A stretch of DNA of 64,000 bases from assembly GCA_947623455.1 (NCBI GenBank), contig OX392527.1, positions 49,272,401 through 49,336,400 on the forward strand, in the 5' to 3' direction. Every line of letters starts with the position of its first letter. Position 1 is the stretch's first letter. Positions 23,190 to 33,996 of this stretch are shown here, piece by piece. Source of the DNA: Mimachlamys varia (taxonomy: Eukaryota; Mollusca; Bivalvia; Pectinida; Pectinidae). The notes beneath the pieces were generated by a model. The model saw only the letters and a list, made by a program, of their open reading frames with translations, was not told the origin of the DNA and did no database searches. Position numbers and translations under genes: made by a program.

Positions 23190-24556
23190 TATTTTGTCTC
23201 TATTTCATTCTACTTAAGAAAAGATTAAAGAATATCATCATATAATTTATTGATGTGCTCTTTTCAATAAAATTTTACGATTTCTAGCAGTATTACAACA
23301 CTAAAGCATTTTTTTTACCAATATTGCAACATGTAACGTCATTTTATGATGTATTCGGAGCCCTTCTCTTTTGTCAATCTCAAGATTCAACATGTGAACA
23401 ACCTTTTTGTCATCCAAGTTGAAAAAAACCAGGTTACTATATGATTTTGACGATGTTGATCATGACATCATCAATGCGATAATACCGTCATCATAATTTT
23501 GTGATCGTGTAAAAACAAATATTAAATACATATTCTCTCAAATTGCAATTGGTGGTTTGCAATTATCTTGTTAATAGGAAAAGATAAAGCCATATACAAA
23601 GTGGGGACATGTTTTTGGATTACCATGTACCAAAAAAATCAGTATCAGTGCGAGCTCCAGTTTTACGAAAAACAATAAGCAAGCATAATGGATGAAGGAA
23701 AAGTTATTGAATCAGTTTTTTTTTTTTTTTTATCTTTCGTCATTTTTGTCCTTTTGAATATTTTAAGTAAAATCAAGTTATAGAACATTCGTAAAAAAGA
23801 AATACCAAAGTGCCAACAAATTCATAATCCTAATATGAAAATATGAATGACATATATAACTGTTTGATTGTTTTTATAATCGAAAAGTCGGGGCTGGTTT
23901 TTTGGAACAGCCTGTTTTATGCTTTCAATATAACTTAGTACTCCCTTTACATGTCGCTTTAACAACGTGAAAAGAAAAAAACATGATAATGATAGATTTG
24001 AGGATATCACAAAAACCAATTGTTCATTGAGTCATATGTAACAAGTCCGAATTAGCAGAGCAACTGAGATACATCTCTCAAAGTGAGAATTGAACACATT
24101 AAGTAGAAGTATGTGTTGAAGTAATCGAGATTAAAAAGAGAAAAAAAAGATAGATAAACAAATGCATTGATTGTATAATCCCGTCACTACCTTGGGTCTA
24201 ACACTCGTATTAGTTTGTCCTTGTGTTAGGGGAGAGATGGCGACATTTGATGTTGTTGGTAATGTCTGATCGCGGAATTGCTTGTAATCGATTCTCACAT
24301 AACCCATTTCCCATCTGCAATCGATACAGATAATACATTAAATGTAATTAAAAGTCAACTGAAACATTCCGATAAAACCGTCTTTATTACCTTTGCAGAC
24401 AAAAGAGTTCTCCTAGAAGTCCAGGCAAAGTACCCTATCTCTACAATGGCTCTCGATACAATTACGTATATTATTCTTTTTGAATCATTGGTGAAAGGGA
24501 AATAGGATCCCAAAGGGACGAACGAGCCCCAGAATATACTATGTGAACTTAGATTG
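23190..24556. other. Unique AT-rich stretch, no supported gene
   Basis: The plus-strand open frame at 24278-24505 has protein-like composition (for example KTVFITFADKRVLLEVQAKY) but begins at TTG, has no splice borders I can defend and no known motif. A poly-T run lies at 23718-23734. Confidence 0.5.
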
Positions 24557-24779
24557 CACTTGTTGTGATTGAAAATGATGCCACAGTTCTTACTTTGAGG
24601 ACGTGACATTTACTTGGATGTGACCTAGAGGTAAATGGCGTGCGTCGTTGACGAAGCAGAAGACGCGTCTTCTTCTGGAAACCCTGATCTAAATATTTTG
24701 CACTTTTTCAAAGGTCTTATCTTTTCTTTGTTCATATTTGTCCCTATTTAATCGATTTTGAGTTCGGATAATGATTTTG
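24557..24779 (-). mobile_element. R1 dispersed repeat, copy f
   Basis: A diverged copy (GAAGCAGAAGACGCGTCTTC; AATCGATTTTGAGTTCGGAT). It stops exactly where the CAATCTGAT-type MITE begins. Confidence 0.85.
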
Positions 24780-25103
24780 CAATTTGATTAAAATCATATC
24801 TTGATCTCCGCGCCGTTCCGTAAACTTCTCTCCAATCAAATAACTACTTTCAGAATATTGACAGTAAAATGTTGAGGCGACAAAGCTTGCATAATCGCAT
24901 TTGTCCGTTTAGTTATTTCGTCACCAAAAGTTCATGTGGAATAATGTGAAAAAAGGCATGCTGCAAGATGATAGGTCATTGGAAAATTATTTTAGGGTTA
25001 AGTAAAGAGGCGACAAAGGTCATCTGAACGTGACCTCTTATGGGATGTTGTCAGATCTTTGTAAAATAGAGTGACAGTAAGAATCTGCATTTCAATCAAA
25101 TTG
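24780..25103. mobile_element. CAATCTGAT-type MITE, copy 2
   Basis: It begins AATTTGATTAAAATCATATC and ends in the complement of CAATTTGATTGAAATGC. It shares CGCGCCGTTCCGTAAACTTC and CTTATGGGATGTTGTCAGAT with copy 1. Confidence 0.8.
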
Positions 25104-25375
25104 ATGGTTTTGTTGACAATATTCTCTAATTTTTCATAGTACAATACCAGATACATAAATGATATAAAAAACATAAAATGTTATTTTTTTTTATAGAAAA
25201 GTGATTGTACCACTTGTATGTTTTGTATAACAGTGTTTAACTTCTCAAGCAATTAAGATACATTCATGGTTAAATAATATTGCGTACATATATATTTTAT
25301 TTCATTTTCAGTCAACTTTTCCCCTAGGGATCTAAATGACATATAGCCATAGTGCCATGTGACATCCGCCATGCG

Positions 25376-25800
25376 TTAACCTATCCTTCAAACGACTTCT
25401 TCTCAAAAACTAAAAGACCTCCGGTTACTGGTATTTGGCATGTTGCATGCTGGTATAAAGGGCTATCAAGCTTGTTCAAATGAATGACCTTGACCAACGT
25501 TCAGGGTAACAGGGGTAGAATGTGCTAAAAATCGTCTAGTAACTTCTTAATAACAAAAAGTCCCGGTTTACTGGTGTTTGGCCTTCAGCATGCTGGGATT
25601 AAAGGCTAACACATTTTGCAAATAAATGGCTTTGACCCATTTTCAAGGTCACATGGGTCAAAGCAATTTCTTTTCAATAACCAAAAGACCCCGGGCAATG
25701 ATACTTTGCCTGTAGCATTCTTGAGGAAGGGCTACCAAATTTATTCAAACGAGTGACTTTGACCAACAGAGGTCAAAGATGTTAAGATCTTTAATCAACT
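25376..25800. repeat. Tandem repeat of about 150 bp, three diverged units
   Basis: Each unit has ACTTCTTCTCAAAAACTAAA-like text, then GACC-CGGTTACTGGTATTTGG, then GCATGCTGG, AAGGGCTA, TTCAAATGAATGACCTTGAC and GTCACATGGGTCAAA-like text. I know this pattern as a frequent bivalve repeat. That attribution is from memory. Confidence 0.75.
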
Positions 25801-26577
25801 TCGCAACAGCCAACAAAAAATCACATTTTCTGTCATTTTATTCAGATGACCATTAAGGCCATGTACCTCTTATTTCTTTCTGCTACTGTTGCAATGTATG
25901 GCCACATGAAGACAAAAACTATACAAAATTGTCTTAAACTCAATCTAGACCCAAAATTGATACGGCTAGTTCTGGACCTAAAGTAAATTTTTAAAGTTAA
26001 ATGTACAATGTATGCTCCTTCCACAGACATGATCTTCCTATTTTGTTAAATCCACGTTAACTCATTCATCGTGTTGACTGTTTTTAATACGAACGAGGTT
26101 GACGTCTCCAACCAGCTGACTTTTCGCAGCCAATGACACCGAAAGGTCAACCCTTGGCTGACGTCAACCTCATTACCACCAGTGCACTACCACGGTCACT
26201 GGAAAAAAAACTTTGAAACATGGAAATGACTTATGTTTTTGGAGGAAATGGAGTTCATGTCTACGAAGGAGTATATATTTGAAAAGTACATAGGAGGTTT
26301 GTGAAATAAAAAACGCACACTACCAATAGTTCCAGGTTGATTTTTGTTGCGAGAAAGCTAGGTGGTGTCGATATTTTATATGACCATTGAGGGTGCATTT
26401 TCATCCAAGCACAATTGTATGATCTTAACTCCCAAAAGTGTAAAATTACTCATACACGAGCTGTAGCAAATGATCTAGAGACCATTCATGTCGTTGTAAC
26501 ATCTGAACTTACCAACCCTTTCTACGAAGACAGCTTTAAATGAATATATTCGGATGATAAGAAAATATATTCCACGT
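25801..26577. other. Unique stretch, nothing recognised
   Basis: A GTTGACGTC palindrome-like pair flanks 26095-26172 (GAGGTTGACGTC and GACGTCAACCTC), possibly a small inverted-repeat remnant. Confidence 0.4.
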
Positions 26578-27090
26578 TACAGTGAAACCTCGTTTAAAGA
26601 CCACCTCAATATTAAGACCACTTCATTTCAGTCCCGAAATGATCTTCTATATATCTTTGTATTTTTAGCTTCACTATTAAGACCACCTTGCTATTAACAC
26701 CATCTCGCTATTAAGATCAGTTTTGAAAAGCCCCAAAAATACCACTTTTGCACTAAGTTTCACCTCACTACTCGGACCACTAACCAAACACAGTCACCTG
26801 GTGTGTATTCCACTGTGTACACCTGTCAAGGTTCAGATCAGTAAGCTGTATTTTTATGTCAAATGCTAATCAGTTACAATTACTATGTGTTTAACATAGT
26901 AAAGATGACGTAACACACACATGTGCTGCATCTTTTAAATTTAGTAATAGATACATTATGCCGAAAAAAATCTATTAAACTATAATTAAAGCATGTACAT
27001 TAATTAATGGACCATAAAACATTTCAAAAAGTGGATTTAAGAGTTATAAGTCTACATGATCACCTTCGTTATTCATACCACCCACTATTA
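26578..27090. mobile_element. Possible pogo/Tigger-like MITE remnant
   Basis: It opens with ACAGTGAAACCTCGTTTAAA and carries repeated CTATTAAGACCACC-like modules (26617, 26683 and 27060-27092). An R2 fragment interrupts it. The CAGT-AAACCTC opening is typical of some Tc1/pogo ends. No good right terminus was found, so identity is uncertain. Confidence 0.35.
26901..26978 (+). repeat. R2 dispersed repeat, 5' fragment
   Basis: Matches AAGATGACGTAACACACACA and TTTAGTAATAGATACATTATG. Confidence 0.8.
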
Positions 27091-27091
27091 A

Positions 27092-27216
27092 GAAAGATGA
27101 TGTAAAACACACATATGCTGCACCTTTTAAATTTAACAATAGATACAGTATGCCAAAAAATGAATTAAACTGCATCCTATAGATGTTTGCGTCCTCCTGG
27201 GACTCTTCAGTAATGC
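27092..27216 (+). repeat. R2 dispersed repeat, partial copy
   Basis: AAGATGATGTAAAACACACA through GACTCTTCAGTAATGCTAG; the 3' third is missing. Confidence 0.85.
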
Positions 27217-29383
27217 TAGAACACTTTGGTGCGGTTCCTAAGGTTGTCTTGTTTTACTGTATTTAAGTATCCGTCCAAATAAACCTTGGGTATTCTTTCT
27301 CAGAACCTTTACATTAAGACTGGTTTGGTTTGACTCGATCATGAGTCCTTTCAACCTATATGAATATTTAAATCATGTGTTACCATAATGCGTCTTTGTA
27401 ATATACATGTATGAGCTTTAGCCGGTATGCTGGTGTTTGCCTCCATGTGGTAGGGTGAATCTGATATCGATTGCTTTTACAATACTTCGCCACCAAAAAA
27501 CGGGTTACATAGATAAGATAATATAGCATGTATATTGAACTCGTGACTGCCGATCAACTCACCATATGTCATTAGGGCTAATAAAAGGGAGATATATCAT
27601 GGAAATCACATCACACAATCGACCATGTTGAATGCAAAAGTCAACTTGAAACACGGCACTGTACGCAACCTGGTCTTACTACACTGACAATGTGGGCAAA
27701 ACACCATCTTTACTGTTAATCATTTCATGCTACATTTGACAAAGAAGTCGACAAGTACCGATTTCAAAGGCTTATTTTCCGGTTTTAAAAACTTAATTGG
27801 TCTGATAACGTAATATATAAAATGCATTTTTATTATAAACCTTTTCATACTACATTTTCAAATTATTAATCAATCTATAGAAGAATTGTTGTTTTCTAAA
27901 TGAATTATCATGTGTTCGAGATTTACTGTTCTTGTTATCCTACTCGGCTTCCTTACATATATGTTCATATTTTAAAATATTTGACACAATGATAACAAGA
28001 GTTAGAAAACAAGAACTAAACGAAATAAAATCCAGAAGAATACGCCCTCATGGTATTGTAAAGTCACTCAAAACGGATGGTGCAGATGACAATGCTTTCT
28101 ACTATGGAAGAAGACAACATCCTTGATTTAATCCCATAAGGTCACATGATTAACAGCCGATATTTTGTTTCCCGACATATTGATTTATGAATGGCTATGG
28201 ACAGTTAATGACTGCAAACTAGGCTATAAGTGAGGTTATGCTTGTTTTTGAGTCAAGGAGAGGTCAAGACAAACTATAAAGCTATATATTATTACCATGA
28301 CAGTTTTATATCACTTGTGTTCCCGAACGTTTGTTCCAGATTGGTCAGTGCGAAGGAGGCTGTCATACGTGAAAATCACCGACCTTTGCTTTATCACAAA
28401 ATGTTCTGATGTATTTAATTAATTAGTGGAACATTTGTTCTTTATATGAAACCAGTTTCTAATAAACTGACTCCATGATGCACTGTAGCACATCTTGGAT
28501 AATACATATAGTGTAATATTGATTTCCAAGCTTATGATTTTTTGTTTTAAACAAAACAGTGATTTTAGTGCATATTCTAATGTGTCTGATTTTTCAATAA
28601 TTACGAAGTTTTCTAAAATGGTGACAAACCGTTTTCGTAGAAATATTGTCAGAATTTACTTGGTTACCATTTCCGGCAAACGACAGACGTGAATCGGAAA
28701 CCTTTCGGTAATTTCCGTCGAAGATTTAAGGTGACGTCACGTTATTGTTCTTCATATTCAGCATGATTGAAAAGCAGAACAGATATAGATTGGAGATGTA
28801 CCACGGGTAATCTTCGTTTTATATTTTGAAGAAGGTTTTTGAAATGAATAATTTGTAGGATGTAGAAGGGAAATATAAATATTCATGAATGTGAAATCTG
28901 ACATATATGGTGATATCAGTAGACAACCTCTAGACTAGTTAATCTCATAACGTCTGTCATAAAAAATCATTCACGCGGTTTACATTCCCAACGAAAATTT
29001 GTTCGGGAATTATGAGCTTTCAGATGATGAAAATACTTTAAATCTGTTCATGTATACAAAATTTCATCATCCATTCTAAAAGATTAGACTAAGTTCTTGG
29101 TCTGTATACAACTGCATTCTAACCCTTTTTTTGTCATTGACATAAACCAATTCCATTTCCTCTCCTCACCCCCCTCGACAAATTCGGCCTCGTACACGTA
29201 TAAAAACAAAAACACGTCAGCAAAGAGTTTGGCACAGTTTGTTTTCATAGGAATGCAAAGAGTCTGCTTGAAAAATATTTCCTCCAAACTCGACAAAGAT
29301 ATTGTCAACCAGGAATTCAATCATTCGAATGATAGCTTCCGCAGTATATTTCATATTACTTTGTTAAAAATGCAACATACATG
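27217..29383. other. Unique AT-rich stretch, no supported gene
   Basis: An ATG-initiated 45-codon frame near 27988-28126 (MITRVRKQELNEIKSRRIRP at its start) is charged but unrecognised. The plus and minus frames around 29084-29396 overlap each other and lack motifs. Confidence 0.4.
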
Positions 29384-29566
29384 TAAGATGACGTAAAACA
29401 CACATATTTTGCAACTTTTAAATTTAGCAATAGATACAGTATGCGGAAAAAAATGAATTAAACTACGTCATACAGCTGTTTCGTCCTCCTTTGACTCTTC
29501 GGTGATGCTAGGGACCAAACGGTGGGAATCCAAAATATTTTAACTAATATAGAAGCAGAACGTTCA
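29384..29566 (+). repeat. R2 dispersed repeat, nearly full copy
   Basis: GTAAGATGACGTAAAACACA through ACAGCTGTTTCGTCCTCC, GGTGATGCTAGGGACCAAAC and TAATATAGAAGCAGAACG. Confidence 0.85.
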
Positions 29567-30090
29567 TGCTATGTCCCAAGATAGTGCAGGACTATTTAAT
29601 AATATTTTAATCAAGGAACTCAATATAAATATACTTAATGGTGAATTATGGCGTGGGATCGTTTACATCAATAAGAAATGGCATGCAAGTTTGTTATTGT
29701 TATTTATTATTCACAAATGCATCCATTTATGATAGTAGTCGGATGATCATTTGATACACACTTAATACGAAATTTGTAAACAAACGAGGGAAGATAACAG
29801 CCCAAAACATAGTTATGTTTAGACTTTAACACCATAATAAAAGTGTTCCAATCCGACAGGGGCTTCATCCGACACGCCACAACATGTCTGTCTAAATATC
29901 TCTTTTAATCCCAATTCTCCGAGATAAATTCTGTATGTATTACATGACCAGACATATAACCATGATTCACTTTGGTGGCGGCCAATATATGGACAATGCG
30001 TCGCAGAGGATGAGAAACCTAGACAGACTGGGCTTAATGCCGGATTTATCATATTTTATCCGAAAAATATTTTATTATATCTCTTTATGA
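29567..30090. other. Unique stretch, nothing recognised
   Basis: The minus-strand frame at 29819-30052 has no recognisable motif. Confidence 0.4.
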
Positions 30091-30092
30091 GT

Positions 30093-30301
30093 ACTGTAAA
30101 TCACTTAAGATTTCGCGAATTTACCTCTTCAGACATATTCCCGGTAAATAAATTATTTCACGAACGATGATATAAAACAGACTTTAAATTCGCGAATGTT
30201 GTTATATTCGTACAAATGATCACGAGGGATTTAAATTCGCGATCGACTCTCCTCACGTATTGACGCGAAAATAAATCCCAAGCGAAATATAAGTGATACA
30301 C
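30093..30301. mobile_element. TTTCGCG-like MITE, diverged copy
   Basis: The ends are inverted: TGTAAATCACTTAAGATTTC at left, and the complement of TGTATCACTTATATTTCGC at right. Several TTCGCGA motifs lie inside. It is related in style to the copies at 21017 and 58511, but may be a separate family. Confidence 0.55.
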
Positions 30302-30450
30302 ATTAATATAAAGAAAGTATTGTTTCTCTCATCCAACTGTTGCCTTATTTGGACGTCATTATTATTTTTGTTAAAGCCACACACCTTGCATACTTTGGCG
30401 AACAACAAATAGGACAACAACAAACGGCAATGCCAAGCTATTCGTAAAGT

Positions 30451-30562
30451 AATGAAAAGAACATGAGGAAGGAGTGATAAGATCCTATATGTTACCATGG
30501 ATACAGAATGAAAAGAACATGAGGAAGGAGTGATAAGATCCTATATGTTACCATGGATACAG
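30451..30562. repeat. Perfect 56-bp tandem duplication
   Basis: 30451-30506 is repeated without change at 30507-30562 (starts AATGAAAAGAACATGAGGAA, ends ATGGATACAG). The identity implies a recent event or an assembly duplication. Confidence 0.95.
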
Positions 30563-30670
30563 GAGGTTAACTTTGATAACTGTTTACGTTTCCAAATAAA
30601 GTGCCTAATTCTATTAGGCGTTCCAAAAAACAGTCGAATATCCCCTACATTGGTTTGCCTGTCACAATTT

Positions 30671-30713
30671 ACCCCCACCACCACCCCCATGCCCCCTCCC
30701 ACCCCCACAACCC
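30671..30713 (-). other. G-quadruplex-prone tract on minus strand
   Basis: The plus strand is C-rich (CCCCCACCACCACCCCCATG, then CCCCCTCCCACCCCC). The minus strand has at least four runs of three to five G with short loops. Confidence 0.7.
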
Positions 30714-30889
30714 AAAAAATTAAAGATTTGTTTGTTATAGAAAAAATCAAGTATTGCACATTTAACCTTGATGGGTACTTTTATTCAGGGCGGTGGTCAT
30801 TAATACAAACTACGTCATGTAGTAATGGCGGGAAAGTGATGTGCATATACCACACTCTACTCTTAAAATGGTGAGCTAGCTTAAATAAC

Positions 30890-31060
30890 ACCAAGATTTA
30901 CATGGCGGGTGTCGTCGATGATGACTCTTCCGGAACACCTGGTCTTATTCTTTTGTACTTTTACAAGGGTCTCCATGTAAATTTTTATTATTTCTTTTTC
31001 ATATTTCCCCACTTGTTTATTCGATTTTTAGTTCAGATTATGGTTTTGCTGACACTTCGG
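30890..31060 (-). mobile_element. R1 dispersed repeat, copy g
   Basis: Core AAGATTTACATGGCGGGTGT is present with a short internal deletion (GAAGCAGAAGACGC missing), followed by CTTCCGGAACACCTGGTCTT and TCGATTTTTAGTTCAGATTA. Confidence 0.85.
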
Positions 31061-32381
31061 TAGCTAATGGGTTTTTTTAAATAACCATTTCAGGACGGCG
31101 GTGACCTTATGTAATTTTAAGACAATTTGACCTAGATTCATATGCAACGTACATTTATGAAAAGAGGTTATCAACAGAAGCTGCATGATCAAATTGTTTT
31201 AATCTCCTAAAAGTACACCACCAATCCACGGCTTACAATAACTTAACAACAGCGTTACGTGACTGATTCAGGTGCAACACGCGAGGAGTAAGGATAACTA
31301 AAGCCACTTAACACGACCTCACATGCATGCGCGTGCTACTGTAGTGTTGTTTCTATCGAACTTTGTGGTAATTGTGATAAGTGCAAGGATTTTCTTCAAT
31401 AATTTACCTCCCGTTAGCCAACCCTGTACTCCGCGAGGGGTACTTCTGAATACTCTATAAACCAAACAACATAGCGACCTCGTTATATCACAGCTTATAT
31501 AATTGGGTCCTGATGCTTGCTTTGGTATCACTCGGTGTTTTTGTTTTAATATTTAAAAAAAAAAAAAGAACTTCAATAAGCGGCGCCGTCAATCATTTTT
31601 CAAAATTGATGAAAAAGTGCAAAAAATAATCTGTGCTGAGATAATACTAACAAAACTCACTGACTTTAATTCTAAAATTTTAAATAGTTAAGCTTATAAT
31701 GCTTTATATCGAAGTGTTGATCTTAAACAGCCCAGATTTATCGATTACTTTTCACTTGAATCTGCCAATACAATTTCCGTTCTCAAGAATATGGATTACC
31801 GTAATCGGAATCATTAGAGGTAAGGAAATCCGAGATTGAAATAAACGGTATTTCTACACGGCTGCATTGTTCAGGAAACAGGTATCCAAATTACCAGTAA
31901 TGTTTTTTTTTTCCTTGGGAGGCCCCAAGCACCGATGCCACACAATGCTATTTGGCGAACTGAATTTATCGAAATCTCCAATGTGTTTTTTTCTCTGCAT
32001 GATAAGAGGTTTCGTCCAGTTGCTTAATTTGTTTTATAATTATAGTGTTTACTTTGCATTCCTTGCTAGCAAGTCGATATTTGCTCTTCTCGTAAATTGA
32101 TGGCTGTTAGACCATTGGCAGTTCTTTAGACCTTCTTTTTGGGTTTTCGTTTTGTCCTTAAGATTGTCCTTTGTTTTCATTGACAAATTGCATATTCATA
32201 TCACTTTAGTTACAATGTTTTGAGATGGAGTTAAAGGGTATGATGGGAGAGAAAGTGTTTGACTGAATTGACAATGCCGTGTAGCATTGAGTTTGACTTA
32301 AGCAGAATAAAATATCAAAAGCCGTATTTGCTAAAAGCAAATGTATTCTTTAGACATTGCATTTAGCTAGTATACTCAGTG
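31061..32381. other. Unique AT-rich stretch, no supported gene
   Basis: Short frames at 31319-31531 and 31867-32100 have no known motif. Confidence 0.5.
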
Positions 32382-32440
32382 TCCAGTTGTTCGAAAGGTG
32401 ATTAACTTAATTAGTGATTAGATTGCAAATTTTCTTATTT
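32382..32440. mobile_element. Left-half copy of the GGCCCAGTTGTTC MITE
   Basis: GTCCAGTTGTTCGAAAGGTG, then ATTAACTTAATTAGTGATTA, matches the terminal repeat of the copy at 42292-42529. An AT-rich (TTTA)n-like stretch follows instead of a right end. Confidence 0.6.
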
Positions 32441-32823
32441 ATTTATTTTCTTATTTTTTATTTACTTTATATTTTTATTTACTTATTTTTTTGTAAGGGC
32501 TCTTTTATGTCTCTTTTATCACCGGATCAGCCGGATTTTTTCAGACATTAAAGAAATCACAAGATGTAACGGTCTGATCTTCATATCAGAGGCCAATGGC
32601 ATTAATCAGTGCTGACAGGATCGGGCACTCTATAGACTTGTGTGTGACGGATTGTTTATGGGTCGAAACAGCGTGTCATTCCTTGAAAGTTAATCTCCTA
32701 TTGAGGACATGGCGACTCTCGATAACGACAACATACAGCGTTCCTTTTGTTACCATGGTAATTATAGGTTCCCGTCATCACGAGAAAACTGCTTGAATCC
32801 ATTACTTGTCTATTTTATCATAT

Positions 32824-32880
32824 GAACCAGCCCAAGTTTTATTGGGTTTAGCGTCCCCTGTTAACAGCTTAGGCCATTTA
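32824..32880 (-). mobile_element. Tail fragment of the second retroposon-like family
   Basis: GGGTTTAGCGTCCCCTGTTA and ACAGCTTAGGCCATTTAGAG match the tail of the copy at 38371-38866. Confidence 0.6.
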
Positions 32881-33156
32881 GAGTATGTCTTTATTTATGT
32901 GGTTATTGTGTATATGTCTAGGCTATAGAGTATATGTTGATAATATTAACTCCCTCTCGGGTGTATTTGATTAAGCTTTCTGTCTGGAGATGTGTTTTTT
33001 TTAAAACGGATTTGGCTTTATGTGAAATGTATGTATATTTTTCTCCTTACGGAAACGCTAATCTGATACCGAGTTTAGAGTGCTACCTCATTAAAAGAAG
33101 AAAATATAGAGCCTACCAATCTATTCTTAGAACATTCAGTGCCAAGGCTCCAATAA
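32881..33156. other. Unique stretch, nothing recognised
   Basis: No signal beyond a short unrecognised open frame. Confidence 0.4.
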
Positions 33157-33492
33157 CTCTTCCGGAACACCTGGTCTTATTCTCTTGTTTTTTGCAAGGG
33201 CTTCCATGTAAAGCTTTCCTTACCAAAGCGTCAACAAAACCATAATCCGAACTCGAAATCGATTAAACTAGAGGCAAAAATAGGAACAAAAGAAATATTG
33301 ACATGGAGATCCTCGTAAAAGTACAAGAGAATCAGACCATGTGTTCCGGAAGAGTAAGTCTCGTCTGCCTCATCGAAGACACCCGCCATGTAAATCTTTG
33401 TCACATCGAAGTAAACATCAAGTTCTCAAAACGAGAACTGAGTATCATTGTCAATCACAACAAGTAAACACAATAATGAGCATACTCAAAAG
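33157..33492. mobile_element. R1 copies h: head-to-head fragment pair
   Basis: 33157-33221 is a minus-orientation core fragment (CTCTTCCGGAACACCTGGTC, CTTCCATGTAAAGC). It directly abuts a plus-orientation copy (33222-33492) that starts ACCAAAGCGTCAACAAAACC and runs to GAGCATACTCAAAA. An inverted junction of this kind suggests insertion of one R1 copy into another, or rearrangement. Confidence 0.85.
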
Positions 33493-33812
33493 TTAAGAAA
33501 AGTTCTTTATCTTAAGATAGTCCCTTTAATTTCTGAAATGCTTTCCTATGAATTCATTAGCTTAAAAATCTCCATGTTTTCCTTAACGTCTTAAAATATT
33601 TCCAATGAATTCGCTAACTTAAAAGTCTCATTAAGAAAGCATTACAGAAGTTAATAAAAATTCTTGAACGTAAGATGTTCCGTCTAAATTCTGAAATGAT
33701 TCTCTTTGAATTGATTAACTTAAAATTTGCCACAGAAGCGAAGAAAAGTTTCTTAACGACCAGATGTCCCCCTTGACTTCAGTAAATTTTCCTTTAGAGA
33801 TTGTTAAGTTAT
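33493..33812. repeat. Tandem repeat of about 100-115 bp, three diverged units
   Basis: Each unit has AAGTTAAGAAAAGTTCTT-like text, then AAGATAGTCCC/AAGATGTTCCG/CAGATGTCCCC, TTCTGAAATG, and AATTCATTAGCTTAAAA-like text. Confidence 0.75.
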
Positions 33813-33822
33813 TGAACGTTCA

Positions 33823-33996
33823 ATGACGTTCATGAAACTAGGTCATGTTACTGACCGAATGACACATAGAGAAGCAATGCAACATGTTTTAGCCAGAATG
33901 TGGAAGAATATTGGCGATCGATTTGGTTGGGGTATACTGAAACACGAAAATGCATCAAAACAAAAAGAAAAATTGTTTCCAAAAGGTATTACATCG
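33823..33996 (+). CDS. Exon-like open frame with strong splice donor, unknown protein (tentative)
   Basis: ATG at 33823 opens 58 codons, including MTFMKLGHVTDRMTHREAMQ, ARMWKNIGDRFGWGILKHEN and KQKEKLFPKGITS. They end exactly at ACATCG followed by GTAAGTGT, a consensus donor, in phase 0. Read past the donor, the frame stays open to a stop at 34054-34056. Composition is protein-like, with tryptophans and charged residues. I do not recognise a domain. The ATG context (TTCAATGA) is mediocre, and no promoter or next exon could be identified. It lies immediately after a tandem repeat, which argues for caution. Confidence 0.25.

Noticed and set aside
24278..24505. Plus-strand frame with protein-like composition
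   Set aside because: It begins at TTG, lacks ATG near its start and lacks clear splice borders. No recognisable family.
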